DNA of 64,000 bases from Edaphosphingomonas laterariae (GCF_900188165.1 NZ_FZOS01000001.1:471324-535323); one strand, 5' to 3'. Counted from the stretch's first letter, positions 27,359 to 37,032 are shown. A program made the numbers and translations. Notes: generated from the sequence alone by a model not told the origin.

Positions 27359-28246
27359 TCAGGGCTTGCGGCGCACCGGCGGCTGCAGGTTGCAAATGTC
27401 GGCGGAGCCGGCCGGGCGGATAAAGAAATCGTCCTGCCGGTTCGCGCGCGCCTTCACCCAGGCGGCGAAGCTGGGGGAGCCCTGGCGCAATATCTGATAG
27501 GCCGGCCGCTCGGCCGCCGGCATGTCCGATCCCAGTCGGATGCTGCCGATGCCGATACGCTGTTCCGGCCGGGCGTAGAAACCCAGCGCCTCCGTTCCGC
27601 GCGGGAGAGCGGCAAGCCTGTCCATCCCTTCGAGCACGCGACCCACCGTTGCGATATTGCGATCGAGGTGGCGGGGGCCATGGCCGATCACCGCGTAAAG
27701 CTCCGCCCCGGTACCGGTATCGGGCGCCATGCCGCGCCCGGCGCCAACCATGCCGTAGCAATGGACCAGCCACGCCGCCTTGCCGTCGCTTGCCGCCGGC
27801 CAGCCGCCGGCATGGCCGGCCTTGGGTGCATAGGCGTCGCGATAGGGCAGCGCCTGGAAGCCGGACCCGGCCACGGCGCGATCATATTCGGCCGGTGGGG
27901 AAGCGACGGTGCCAATGCTGAGTTGCTTGCGCTCGGTGGGGTCGCCCCATTGGGTGACATAATTGTCCTGCACGCGGTTGATGCTGGTATCATCGAACCA
28001 GCGGGCGCGGGCGAGCGTGCGGATATTGGCGACATGAACGGGCGCGAAGGCAGGCGCCAGTTCGATCGCCACGCGGCCACCATCGGCCAGATCCATCACC
28101 AGCAGGTTTTCCGGCGCGACATCCACCCAATCGGCCGCAGGGGCCGCCGCCACGATCTGCGACGGCGTCGGCGGCGCGGCGCCTTGGGCAAGGGTCGGGA
28201 AAAGGACGGCAAGCGCGCCGGCAAGCGCGGAGGCGGAATATTTCAT
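27359..28246 (-). CDS. Exported cyclophilin-type peptidyl-prolyl isomerase
   Basis: 295 residues from the ATG at 28246, with a signal peptide (about 1-22, ending QGAA). Cyclophilin core pieces are visible: NLLVMDLADGGRVAIEL, FDDTSINRVQDNYVTQWGDPT with the catalytic-type Arg, and YAVIGHGPRHLDRNIATVGRV. It is a long, divergent periplasmic variant with a 60-residue C-terminal extension. It should assist folding of exported proteins, though catalytic competence cannot be judged. Confidence 0.82.
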   Translation of the reverse strand: MKYSASALAGALAVLFPTLAQGAAPPTPSQIVAAAPAADWVDVAPENLLVMDLADGGRVAIELAPAFAPVHVANIRTLARARWFDDTSINRVQDNYVTQWGDPTERKQLSIGTVASPPAEYDRAVAGSGFQALPYRDAYAPKAGHAGGWPAASDGKAAWLVHCYGMVGAGRGMAPDTGTGAELYAVIGHGPRHLDRNIATVGRVLEGMDRLAALPRGTEALGFYARPEQRIGIGSIRLGSDMPAAERPAYQILRQGSPSFAAWVKARANRQDDFFIRPAGSADICNLQPPVRRKP

Positions 28247-28410
28247 GTCCGTATCGTGCCATGGCGACGGCCACCGTGCAAAGCCCCAGCAGGACATCGT
28301 AGAGACCCGTGGGCAGCGCCCCCTGCCCGACCTTCCGGCCATTCAACTCGACGCGTCAGCCGCCCGCTAGTGGAAGGTCGTCCAGATCATATTGCCCAGC
28401 ATTTGGAGCT

Positions 28411-28443
28411 GCCCCTCCCTGCCCCACGCCTCCGGGGAGGGGC
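28411..28443. terminator. Hairpin downstream of methyltransferase gene
   Basis: Stem GCCCCTCCC / GGGAGGGGC with a 15-nt loop, 8 bp past the stop of the gene at 28451. No T-tract. Confidence 0.45.
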
Positions 28444-28450
28444 GCACAGC

Positions 28451-29392
28451 TCACTTCTCGCAAATCTGGCGCGGCCGGCCGATCAGCATCAGGTGCGTCG
28501 CATGGTCTATGAAGTGCGGGTCGCCGCCATATTGGCGCTCCAGCCGGTCGAGATCGCGATAGAAATCCACATCCTCGCCAACGCGATCGGGGTTCCAGCG
28601 CGGATCGGGCGCGAACCGGCCGTGGAACAGGTCCAGCCCGACCAGCATGCTGTCCAGATGCGGGGCAAATAGCTGGTCCAGTTCGGCCGCCGCGAACAGG
28701 TGCGACGAAAATTCGAAGTGGCGGCCATCGCGCAGGTCCACCTCCAGCCGGTCGATCGCATTGTCCTGGCGGAACCACTCGGCGCTTTCCACGCCGTCGA
28801 CATAGATGGTCGGCGTGCTGCCGATCGCACGGGTCGTCACGATCAGGTGGCCGCCCGTCACCCGCGCCAGTTCGGCCGCCACGCCCGCGTGCCGTTCCAC
28901 CGGCAGATGGTTCAGCACGCCATAAAGGCACAGGCACAGATCGACCGATCCGCTCTGTTCTGGCAGCGGCTGGGTGATATCGCCGAGTTCGAACTCGCAG
29001 GCGGCGCCGGGCAGCGCGGCGGCGCGACCCGCCACCTTCTGCGCCAGCACGATCTGCTCGGGCGAAATATCGAAGCCGCGCGCGACGACGCGGGTGAAGC
29101 CCAACAGATGCGCGCGCAGCAGGATGCGGCGCATCCAGGTGCCCGGCCCGCAGCCGGCGTCGAGCACGGTCAGCGTTTTCTGGCCGCTTTCGGCCAGCGC
29201 CACCAGCGTGCGTTCGATCACCGCCCAGATGCGCCGGTCGCCATAAGCATAGCGGCCATCGAAATCGTAGATGCGGTGCGGATCGCCATCGGCATAGTTC
29301 AGATAGGCTTCGCCGGCGAGGTCGTAAGCGCGCGCGGCTTCGTCGATGCATTCGGGCGGCGGCGCCGTCCGCGTCAGGGCTACAGCAGACAT
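28451..29392 (-). CDS. Class I SAM-dependent methyltransferase
   Basis: 313 residues, cytoplasmic. Classical motif I VLDAGCGPGTW, ARGFDISPEQI as motif II, ELGDITQPLP, and CLYGVLNHLPVE as motif IV. The C-terminal third is a lid or specificity region. Substrate unknown. The ATG at 29392 has GGAG upstream. It is divergent from aguB across 210 bp that hold no other gene. Confidence 0.8.
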   Translation of the reverse strand: MSAVALTRTAPPPECIDEAARAYDLAGEAYLNYADGDPHRIYDFDGRYAYGDRRIWAVIERTLVALAESGQKTLTVLDAGCGPGTWMRRILLRAHLLGFTRVVARGFDISPEQIVLAQKVAGRAAALPGAACEFELGDITQPLPEQSGSVDLCLCLYGVLNHLPVERHAGVAAELARVTGGHLIVTTRAIGSTPTIYVDGVESAEWFRQDNAIDRLEVDLRDGRHFEFSSHLFAAAELDQLFAPHLDSMLVGLDLFHGRFAPDPRWNPDRVGEDVDFYRDLDRLERQYGGDPHFIDHATHLMLIGRPRQICEK

Positions 29393-29602
29393 CAGGTCAC
29401 TCCGTGGATGCGGGCGCCGATCGGCGGCCCGGCCCTCGCGGTGGAGGAGCGACAGCCCAGATAGATCACCGGCCCGTAAAGATTCCATGGCGATGTTGGC
29501 CGCCGCCATTAAGATCGCATGTGGATGGTCCGGTCTTCCGGGCTTGGCGATCGGGCCCGCCATGCCTATCTGGGCGCGCCTGCCCCCCGGGAGTTTCCAG
29601 CG

Positions 29603-30451
29603 ATGACCGAAGTTACCGTAGCCGCCCTCCAGCTCGCGCTCAGCGACGATGTGGATACCAACATCAAGGCGGTGTCCGAACTCGTGCGCGAAGCGGCGGC
29701 CAAGGGCGCGCAGGTCATCCTTCCGCCGGAACTGTTCGAAGGCCACTATTTCTGCCAGGTCGAAGATGAAGGCCTGTTCGCCCGCGCCAAGCCCACCGCC
29801 AGCCATCCGGCGGTGCTGGCGATGCAGAAGCTGGCGGACGAACTCGGCGTGTTCATCCCGACCAGCTTCTTCGAAGCCGATGGGCCGCACCATTATAACA
29901 GCCTCGCGATGATCGGGCCGGATGGCAAGGTGATGGGCGTCTATCGCAAGAGCCACATTCCCGACGGGCCGGGCTATGAAGAGAAATTCTATTTCCGCCC
30001 CGGCAATACCGGCTTCAAGGTCTGGCCGGCCGCCAGCACCACCATCGGCATCGGCATCTGCTGGGATCAATGGTATCCCGAAACCGCACGCGCAATGATG
30101 CTGATGGGCGCCGAACTGCTGTTCTACCCCACCGCCATCGGCAACGAACCGCATGATCCCGATCTCGATACCAGCCGTCTGTGGCGCCGCGCGATGATCG
30201 GCCATGCGGTGTCGAACGTCGTGCCGGTGATCGCGTCGAACCGCATCGGCACCGAAAATGCGATGACCTTCTATGGCCACAGCTTCATCACGAACGAGCG
30301 CGGCGATCTCGTCGCGGAATTCGGGCGCGACGAAACCGGCGTGCTCGTCGCCACGCTCGATCTCGATCGGGTGAAGCGCCACCGCGCCGCCTTCGGCTTC
30401 TTCCGCGATCGCCGGCCGGAACTCTACGGCCGCCTCGCACAGGACATCTGA
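29603..30451 (+). CDS. aguB: N-carbamoylputrescine amidase
   Basis: 282 residues. Nitrilase-superfamily triad E43 (PELFEG), K116 (YRKSHIPDG) and C153 (GICWDQWYPE). The IPDGPGYEEKFYF and CWDQWYPEAARAM-type segments are diagnostic of AguB. It hydrolyses N-carbamoylputrescine to putrescine, CO2 and ammonia in the arginine-agmatine route to polyamines. The partner agmatine deiminase (aguA) is not in the window. It ends 12 bp before the convergent LysR gene. Confidence 0.92.
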   Translation: MTEVTVAALQLALSDDVDTNIKAVSELVREAAAKGAQVILPPELFEGHYFCQVEDEGLFARAKPTASHPAVLAMQKLADELGVFIPTSFFEADGPHHYNSLAMIGPDGKVMGVYRKSHIPDGPGYEEKFYFRPGNTGFKVWPAASTTIGIGICWDQWYPETARAMMLMGAELLFYPTAIGNEPHDPDLDTSRLWRRAMIGHAVSNVVPVIASNRIGTENAMTFYGHSFITNERGDLVAEFGRDETGVLVATLDLDRVKRHRAAFGFFRDRRPELYGRLAQDI

Positions 30452-30463
30452 CGCCCAGAGACG

Positions 30464-31366
30464 CTAAATGGCCGGGATCGCGCGTTCCCGGCCCAGCCGC
30501 CCCAGCCGTTCGCCCAGAAAATCCATCACCGCGCGCACGCGCGGGGTGTGGCGCACCCGTTCGTGGGTCAAAAGCCACAGCCCGCGTGCCTCGCCCGGCA
30601 TGGGATCGAGGCAGCGGACCAGATCGGCCTCGCCCTCCGCCATGAAGCAGGGCAGCACCGCCAGCCCGATCCCCGATCGGATCGCCGACAGCAGGCCGGT
30701 TTCGGAATCATGGTGCATCGCCACCTGCCCTTCCAGCCCGCTGCGTTCCAGCCAGGCGCGATAGACGCGCCACACGCCCGGCCCGCCGCCGCCGATGAAG
30801 GGGTGCCCGGCCAGTTCGCGCCGTCGCGTCGGCCGGCCATGCCGCGCGGCATAATCGCGGCTGCAATAGACGGTCCACATGTCGTCGGCCACGCGGCGGC
30901 CGGCCAGCCCCCCACCGGTAGGCCGATCGGCACTGCGCAGCGCCACATCGGCCCCGCCCGCGCCCAGATCTCGCACCTCGTCGCTGGTATCCAGTTCGAT
31001 GCGGATGCCGGGATGCGCGGCGTGCAGATCGCGCAGGATCGGCGCCAGCACGGTGACGGCATAAAGCTCCTGCGTGGTCAGCCGCACGGTGCCGCTCACC
31101 TCGCGATTATAGGCCGCCGCGGCATCGGCGAAGCCCATCGCCGCCGTCTCCACCGCCTCCGCTTGCGCCAGCAGCGCCTCGCCCGCCGCGGTCAGCGCAT
31201 AGCCAGCCTGCCGCCGCTCGAACAGCAGCAGCCCCAGCCCGGCCTCCAGCGCCGCCACGCGCCGCGCCGCCGTCGTCTGGCTCACGCCCAGCGTGCGCCC
31301 CGCCGCCAGCGTGCTGCCGCTATGCGCGACCGCCAGAAAATAGCGCAGGTCGTTCCAGTCGATCAT
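30464..31366 (-). CDS. LysR-family transcriptional regulator
   Basis: 300 residues. N-terminal winged helix (DLRYFLAVAHSGSTLAAGRTLGVSQTTAARRVAALE, about 5-40), then a periplasmic-binding-like effector domain. An in-frame ATG three codons upstream is possible but neither has a strong ribosome site. Palindrome TTCTGC-GCTTTT-GCAGAA lies 9 bp upstream, consistent with autoregulation. The divergent gene is urcA-like. Target and inducer unknown. Confidence 0.87.
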   Translation of the reverse strand: MIDWNDLRYFLAVAHSGSTLAAGRTLGVSQTTAARRVAALEAGLGLLLFERRQAGYALTAAGEALLAQAEAVETAAMGFADAAAAYNREVSGTVRLTTQELYAVTVLAPILRDLHAAHPGIRIELDTSDEVRDLGAGGADVALRSADRPTGGGLAGRRVADDMWTVYCSRDYAARHGRPTRRRELAGHPFIGGGGPGVWRVYRAWLERSGLEGQVAMHHDSETGLLSAIRSGIGLAVLPCFMAEGEADLVRCLDPMPGEARGLWLLTHERVRHTPRVRAVMDFLGERLGRLGRERAIPAI

Positions 31367-31374
31367 GGCGCACA

Positions 31375-31392
31375 TTCTGCGCTTTTGCAGAA
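31375..31392. promoter_or_regulatory. LysR-type operator candidate
   Basis: Perfect 6-bp arms TTCTGC and GCAGAA around GCTTTT, fitting the T-N11-A rule. Placed immediately upstream of the LysR start and about 100 bp from the divergent UrcA-family gene. A second short inverted repeat, CAAC-ATC-GTTG, lies just beyond it. Confidence 0.55.
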
Positions 31393-31488
31393 CGCACATG
31401 CAACATCGTTGTTCGTCCCGACTCAACGAACGGGCGTATTCCGTCGCTGTGCCGGCACCACCAGCCGCACGGATATTCCACGGAGAGC

Positions 31489-31842
31489 ATGATGAAGACG
31501 ATGCTTGCGCTCGCCGCGCTTGGCAGCGCTTTTTGGGTTCCGCCCGCTTATGCCGGCGCCCCCGTCGGCGGCCCCATCGGCGGTGATACCCGTCAGGCCG
31601 TCGCCCATGCGGATCTCGATCTCGCCAATCCGCGTGATCGGGCGATCCTCGATCGCCGCCTGCGCAGCGCGGCCGAGGCCGTCTGCGGCCCGATGTCGAG
31701 TTCCGACCCCAAGGGCGGCAACGAAATCCGCCAGTGCCGTGCCGAAACGCTGGCCCGCGCCACGGCCGAGCGCGACCGGCTGGTCGCCGCCGCCCAGCCC
31801 GCCACACCAACCCGGCTTGCGGCCGGCGGCGGGCAGGACTGA
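31489..31842 (+). CDS. UrcA-family secreted protein
   Basis: 117 residues with a signal peptide (1-22, PPAYA-G). The core VAHADLDLANPRDRAILDRRLRSAAEAVCG... matches the UrcA family, small secreted proteins common in sphingomonads and caulobacters, with two cysteines (VCG and QCR). Function unknown. CGGAGAGC precedes the double ATG. Divergent from the LysR gene. Confidence 0.82.
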   Translation: MMKTMLALAALGSAFWVPPAYAGAPVGGPIGGDTRQAVAHADLDLANPRDRAILDRRLRSAAEAVCGPMSSSDPKGGNEIRQCRAETLARATAERDRLVAAAQPATPTRLAAGGGQD

Positions 31843-31861
31843 ACGGCCGGCAACCCGGCGA

Positions 31862-33289
31862 TCAGAGGTCGAAGATCAGATCGATATAGGCATATTTGGT
31901 GTCGCCGGTATCGGGCGCATTGGGCGCATCGTGCAGGAAGCGTCCCTTGGCCAGATAGGCGACACCCGTGTCCAGCCGCAGCAGATCGGGGATCAGCGTG
32001 TGACGCACGCGCGCCTCGATCTGGTGGCCGGCAAAGCGCCCGGAAGCGCCGGTGCGATCGCGCACGCCGGTTGACGAGAAGCTGTCGGTCGCCTCCTCCA
32101 GCCACAGCGCCCGATACATCACCGACGCGTCGGTGCGCTTGTCCGGCCGCACGTCCAGCCGCACGCCGGGCGACGACAGGTTGGAACGGCCGACCGCGCC
32201 GTAAAGGCTCGTCGGGCCGAATTCGAAGCGCCGCGCACCATAAAGATTGTCGAAGCGGTTATAGGTCCGCGCCGAAGGCCCGTCGCCGCTGGCTTCGTCG
32301 AAATGCACCGAAACGCGCGGGCTCCACGCCCCGCCAAAGGTCTTGCCGATCTCGGCGTGGACGAAATAGGCCGAAACGTCGAGGTCGGTCAGGTCCGCCG
32401 CCGCCGTGCTCCCGCGTGTCTCGCCGAATTGGTAAGCCGCCTCCAGATCGAAGTCGAACGCGCCGTTGGCAGGCTTGCGCGCCAAGCGGAAGCCGGGCGT
32501 GAACAGCCGGCGGTCGCGCGTCTGGCGGGTCGCGGAATCGCGTTCGAACAGGCGATAGCCGTAAACTTCCAGCGTGCCGTTGCCGAACACATTGGCCTTG
32601 GTCAGGCTGCCGCCGAACAGTTGCAGATCGGTGGTTTCCTGATCCCATTCGACGCGATCGTGGCGGATGCCGTCGGCATCGTCGGGCAAGCGAATCTGCG
32701 GCATCGACCAGAGCAGGATCAACCGGTCGCCCGCCTTGCTGCGCCAGTCCACATAGGCGCCGGTATAGGCGTTGGTGGTGTTGCGGAACGCCTGCCGCGC
32801 GATCAGGCGGCGCGATCCGATGTCGAGCGTGAAGCGGCCGGCCTTCGCCATCGCCTTCGATCCGCCCGGCAGATCATCAAAATCCAGGCCGATATAGGCC
32901 TGCACCAGTTCCATGGCATTCACCTCGGTGGTGCCCGCCGAACTGTCCTTCTTCTGGCCGTAGGTGCGCGCATCCCACAATTCGCCGCCCACCCGCACCG
33001 GGCCGGCATCATATTCGGCGAAGATGTCGGTCTTGAGCGACCACATGAAGTCGTCCTCGGCGGCGTTCGGCCGGAACTGGCCGTCAATCCCCTCGACGCG
33101 GGAACGCACGCTCGCCTTCAGGGTCAGCCCTTCCGGCGCCCCCACGGCTTCCAGCAGCGGATTGCTCTCGGCCTGCGCGGTGCCGCTCGCCAGCACGGAA
33201 AGGGATGCGGCGATAAGCCAGTTGCGAACATGTCGGCCCGCACGCACGGGGTTCGGGTGGGCATCGCCCCGCCCGATCTCGGTCACCAT
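31862..33289 (-). CDS. Alginate-export (AlgE-like) family outer-membrane porin
   Basis: 475 residues from the ATG at 33289, the in-frame start giving a signal peptide ending TAQAE. The body alternates short polar and aromatic strands typical of a beta-barrel and ends in IDLIFDL with a terminal aromatic-hydrophobic pattern. Segments like RSRVEGIDGQFRP and GRFTLDIGSRRLIARQAFRN resemble the alginate_exp domain. In sphingomonads such porins are generally substrate-uptake or export channels; substrate unknown. Confidence 0.75.
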   Translation of the reverse strand: MVTEIGRGDAHPNPVRAGRHVRNWLIAASLSVLASGTAQAESNPLLEAVGAPEGLTLKASVRSRVEGIDGQFRPNAAEDDFMWSLKTDIFAEYDAGPVRVGGELWDARTYGQKKDSSAGTTEVNAMELVQAYIGLDFDDLPGGSKAMAKAGRFTLDIGSRRLIARQAFRNTTNAYTGAYVDWRSKAGDRLILLWSMPQIRLPDDADGIRHDRVEWDQETTDLQLFGGSLTKANVFGNGTLEVYGYRLFERDSATRQTRDRRLFTPGFRLARKPANGAFDFDLEAAYQFGETRGSTAAADLTDLDVSAYFVHAEIGKTFGGAWSPRVSVHFDEASGDGPSARTYNRFDNLYGARRFEFGPTSLYGAVGRSNLSSPGVRLDVRPDKRTDASVMYRALWLEEATDSFSSTGVRDRTGASGRFAGHQIEARVRHTLIPDLLRLDTGVAYLAKGRFLHDAPNAPDTGDTKYAYIDLIFDL

Positions 33290-33495
33290 CTGATCGGAAC
33301 TCCAATAAGGTTGCGCACTCTTTATAGGAGCCCAATCGCGCGCCCGGCCTTCAGGCTGGTTAATATTGCAGCAACGGACGCGAAACAATCGCACCCGACG
33401 GCTGCAAGCTTGCGCTCAGCGAAACGCCCCACCGCTTGCTACTATTCTCCACGTCCAGCTAGGGTCCGGCCACACTTCGTAGCACAAAGGCGCCA

Positions 33496-34884
33496 ATGTC
33501 GAACCCTCGCAGCATCCTGAAGGCCATCACCCTGATCGGCCTCCTGTCGCTCGGCGTGGCCGCGCAGGCCGCAACCCCCGCCCCTTATGCCGCCCCGGCC
33601 AAGGGCACGCGCACCATCTATCGCAACGCCGCGCTGATCGACGGCACCGGCGGGCCGATGCGGCGCGGCATGGCGATCGTCGTCGATGGCGATCGCATCG
33701 TCGAAGTGGTGGGTGATCGCGATATCTCCGCCGCCAGCCTCGCCAGCGGCAAGGTGGTCGATCTCGGCGGCCGCTATGTCCTGCCCGGGCTGATCGACAG
33801 CCATGTCCACGTCGCCACCCCGCCCGATCGCAAGCGCGCGGAAGCCGTGCTCCGCCGCAATCTTTATGGCGGCGTCACCGCTGTGCGCGACATGGCGGAT
33901 GACCTGCGTTCGGTCGCCGAAATCACCCGCGCCTCGCTGGTCGGCGAAATCGCCGCGCCCGATATCTATTATGCCGCGCTGATGGCCGGCCCCAGCTTCT
34001 TCGATGATCCGCGCACGGCGGCGGCGGCGATGGGCGTCACCCCCGGCAAGGTGCCGTGGATGCAGGCGATCGACGACAGCACCGATCTGCCCACCGCTGT
34101 CACGCTGGCGCGCGGCACGTTCGCCACCGCGATCAAGGCCTATGCCAACATGCCCGGCCAGACGGTCGCGGCGATCGTCGCCGAAGCGCATCGCCAGGGC
34201 ATGCCCGTCTGGGCGCATGGCGCGATCTTCCCGGCCACCCCGGCGGATGTTGTCGCCGCCGGGCCGGATGTGATCAGCCATGTCTGCTATCTTGCCTATC
34301 AGGCGTCGGATGCCGTTCCCGGCTCTTATCAAAAGCGCGTTCCCGTTACTTATGATCGCTTCGGCAAGACTGGCAGCCCGGTCACCGCCGCGCTGTTCAA
34401 GCAGATGGCGGAACGGAACATCATCCTCGACGCCACCGGCCGCGTCTATCTGGACTATGATGCGCGGGCGAAGGCGCACCCGGAAAAGCCCGCGCTCTGC
34501 ACCGCCGATCTCGCCGCGCGCCTGATTGCCCAGGCCCGCGCCGCCGGCGTCCAGATTTCCACGGGCACCGATGGCACCGCCTCCGCCGATGATCCCTGGC
34601 CGGAACTGTATGACGAACTGGTCTATCTGGTCGAACAGGCGAAGATGCCGGCGGCCGAGGTGATCCGTTCCGCCACGCTGGTCGGCGCGCGCGCCGCCGG
34701 GCAGGAAAAGCATATGGGTACGATCGCGGCCGGCAAGTTCGCCAACTTCATCATATTGGCGAAGAACCCGCTGGAAAATATCCGTAATATCGAAAGCATC
34801 ACGACCACGGTGAAGCGCGGCCACGCCTATCCGCGTGCCGATTTCCGGCTGCTCACCAAGGATGAACTGGGGGACGATGAATGA
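33496..34884 (+). CDS. Exported amidohydrolase (metal-dependent, imidazolonepropionase-like)
   Basis: 462 residues with a signal peptide (1 to about 25, AAQA). Metal ligands fit the amidohydrolase superfamily: HVH in DSHVHVAT, a possible carboxylated Lys in TAIKAYANM, His in PVWAHGA and ISHVCY, and Asp in STGTDGT. Relatives include Xaa-Pro dipeptidases and other peptide or cyclic amide hydrolases. It is first in a three-gene operon and overlaps the next gene by 4 bp (ATGA). Confidence 0.83.
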   Translation: MSNPRSILKAITLIGLLSLGVAAQAATPAPYAAPAKGTRTIYRNAALIDGTGGPMRRGMAIVVDGDRIVEVVGDRDISAASLASGKVVDLGGRYVLPGLIDSHVHVATPPDRKRAEAVLRRNLYGGVTAVRDMADDLRSVAEITRASLVGEIAAPDIYYAALMAGPSFFDDPRTAAAAMGVTPGKVPWMQAIDDSTDLPTAVTLARGTFATAIKAYANMPGQTVAAIVAEAHRQGMPVWAHGAIFPATPADVVAAGPDVISHVCYLAYQASDAVPGSYQKRVPVTYDRFGKTGSPVTAALFKQMAERNIILDATGRVYLDYDARAKAHPEKPALCTADLAARLIAQARAAGVQISTGTDGTASADDPWPELYDELVYLVEQAKMPAAEVIRSATLVGARAAGQEKHMGTIAAGKFANFIILAKNPLENIRNIESITTTVKRGHAYPRADFRLLTKDELGDDE

Positions 34885-36023
34885 CGGGCGCCACCGACAG
34901 ACGGTCCTTCCTCGCGCTCGGTGCGAGCGCCATCGCCGCGCCAGCTTTGGCCTCGCCCGCGCTGGCCTGGGCGGCCCCGGCCGATCCGATCGCGAACATG
35001 ATCGTGATCAACGCGCTCGGCGGGATCGACAATCCCAATGATCGCACCGAACGCGATCGGCCGTTTCTCGATGCCCGCGCGCTGGCCGATGCCCGCGCGT
35101 CGGGGCAGACGGCGGTCAACGTCACCATCGGCTATGTCGCCGGACCCGACGATCCTTTCGAAAAGAGCGTGCGCGAAGTGGCGCAATGGGATCGGCTGAT
35201 CCGCGCTCACCCCGCCGATCTGGTCAAGATCCTCACCGCCGCCGATATCGAACGCGCCAAGGCCAGCGGCAAGACCGGGCTGATCCTCGGTTTCCAGAAC
35301 GGCGCGATGATGGGCAAGGATGCCGCCCGCGTCGATATCTTCGCCGATCTCGGCGTGCGCATCATCCAGCTCACCTACAATCCCGCCAACCAGCTTGGCG
35401 ATGGTTCGATGGCGCCGGAAAACCGGGGCCTCACGCCTTTCGGGCGGGAAGTGATCGAACGGCTCAACGCCAACAAGGTGATGGTCGATCTTTCGCACAG
35501 CGGCCAGCGCACCTGCCTCGAAGCGGCGCGCTTCTCGTCGCGGCCGATCTCGATCAACCATACCGGCTGTCGCGCCGTCACCGATCTGCCGCGTAACAAG
35601 ACGGACGAGGAATTGCGGCTGGTGGCCGACAAGGGCGGGTTCGTCGGCATCTATTTCATGCCCTTCCTCAACCCCACCGGCCATGCCCGCGCGGCCGATG
35701 TCGTCGCCCATATCGATCATGCCGTGAACATCTGCGGCGAGGATCATGTCGGCATCGGCACTGATGGCGGCACCAGCCAGATCGACGATCTCAAGGCCTA
35801 TGAAGCCGTGCTGGCCAAGGAAATCGCCGATCGTCGCGCGGCGGGCATTTCGGCAGCGGGCGAACGGCCCGACACCTATCCCTTCGTCGTCGATCTGCGC
35901 GGGCCGGATCAGTTCCGCAAGCTCGCCCGCCTGCTCGATCAGAAGGGCTATTCGACCGGCCGGATCGAAAAGATCCTCGGCCAGAACTTCCTTCGCCACG
36001 GGCGCGAAATCTGGGGGGCCTGA
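34881..36023 (+). CDS. M19 dipeptidase-like protein with substituted metal ligands
   Basis: 380 residues with a Tat-type signal (DRRSFLALGA, 6-15). The renal-dipeptidase barrel is clear: VMVDLSHSG and SINHTG carry the two expected His ligands and GIGTDGG the Asp. The N-terminal HxD pair (normally D-G-H-N-D) is absent: the segment reads VINALGGIDNP (42-52). The bridging Glu of IEGG appears as Gln in LGFQNG. So classical binuclear zinc chemistry is doubtful. Overlaps its upstream neighbour by 4 bp. Confidence 0.8.
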   Translation: MTGATDRRSFLALGASAIAAPALASPALAWAAPADPIANMIVINALGGIDNPNDRTERDRPFLDARALADARASGQTAVNVTIGYVAGPDDPFEKSVREVAQWDRLIRAHPADLVKILTAADIERAKASGKTGLILGFQNGAMMGKDAARVDIFADLGVRIIQLTYNPANQLGDGSMAPENRGLTPFGREVIERLNANKVMVDLSHSGQRTCLEAARFSSRPISINHTGCRAVTDLPRNKTDEELRLVADKGGFVGIYFMPFLNPTGHARAADVVAHIDHAVNICGEDHVGIGTDGGTSQIDDLKAYEAVLAKEIADRRAAGISAAGERPDTYPFVVDLRGPDQFRKLARLLDQKGYSTGRIEKILGQNFLRHGREIWGA

Positions 36024-36027
36024 TCCG

Positions 36028-37032
36028 ATGTCGGATCCGATGCCCGATCCAATGATCGTCATCGGCCGCGAAGATGTCGCCCGGCATCTCGATATGGCCG
36101 CCTGCATCGGGCTGATGCGCGATGCGATGGCCGCGCTGTCGCAGGGGCGCACCCGCCAGTTGCTTCGCCAGATCATCGATTTCGACGATGGCAACGCCTT
36201 TGGGGTGATGCCCGGCGCGATCGACGATCTCGCCTTCGGGGCCAAGCTGGTCAGCGTCTATCCCGCCAATTTCGCGCGCGGGGTGCAATCGCATCAGGGC
36301 GTGCTGGCGCTGTTCGATCCCGCGTCGGGCGCGCCCGTCTCCATGATCCACGCGGGCGAGGTGACGGCGATCCGCACCGCCGCCGCCTCGGCCGCCGCCA
36401 CCGATGCGCTGGCCCGGGCCGACGCGCATCGCCTCGCCATCCTCGGCTATGGCGAACAGGCGTGGCAGCATGCGGTAGCGATGCGCCATGTCCGCCCGAT
36501 CTCGCACATCGCCATCTGGGGTCGCTCGCCCGAACGGGCAGCCGCCTTCGCGGCACGGGTGTCGGCAGAACTCGGTCTCCCCGCCACGGCCGCCCCCGAT
36601 GTCGCCACCGCCGTCGCCGATGCCGATATCGTCTGCACCGTCACCGCCGCGTCGCAGCCGATCCTCTTTTCCGATCAGGTGCGCGATGGCACGCACCTCA
36701 ACATCGTCGGCTCCAGCCGCGCCGGCCCGGTCGAAATCGACGGCGCCCTCGTCGCCCGCGCCCGGCTCTTCGCCGATCACCGCGAATCCGTCCTCCGGCA
36801 AGGCGCCGAAGTTATCAACGCGCTCGAATCCGGCCTGATTTCGGAAGATCATGTGCAGGAAATCGGCCAAGTTTACAGCGGCGCCCTCCATTCAGGCACC
36901 ACAAAGCTGACGGCCAACCCCACCATCTACAAATCGCTCGGCTCGATCGTCCAGGATCTCGCCGCCGGCTGGCACCTCTATCGGCTGGCGCGGGAACGGG
37001 GTTTCGGCACCGCCATCCCCGCCTTCGGCTAG
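36028..37032 (+). CDS. Ornithine cyclodeaminase / mu-crystallin family protein
   Basis: 334 residues from the ATG at 36028 with a GGGGGG site. Landmarks are AKLVSVYP with the substrate Lys, [13 protein letters not shown] with Arg, and the Rossmann [13 protein letters not shown]. The family covers ornithine cyclodeaminase and NAD(P)H-linked ketimine reductases. Here it closes an operon of two exported hydrolases, so it may act on an amino acid they release. Its stop overlaps the convergent cysA stop within 4 bp (CTAG). Confidence 0.85.
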   Translation: MSDPMPDPMIVIGREDVARHLDMAACIGLMRDAMAALSQGRTRQLLRQIIDFDDGNAFGVMPGAIDDLAFGAKLVSVYPANFARGVQSHQGVLALFDPASGAPVSMIHAGEVTAIRTAAASAAATDALARADAHRLAILGYGEQAWQHAVAMRHVRPISHIAIWGRSPERAAAFAARVSAELGLPATAAPDVATAVADADIVCTVTAASQPILFSDQVRDGTHLNIVGSSRAGPVEIDGALVARARLFADHRESVLRQGAEVINALESGLISEDHVQEIGQVYSGALHSGTTKLTANPTIYKSLGSIVQDLAAGWHLYRLARERGFGTAIPAFG

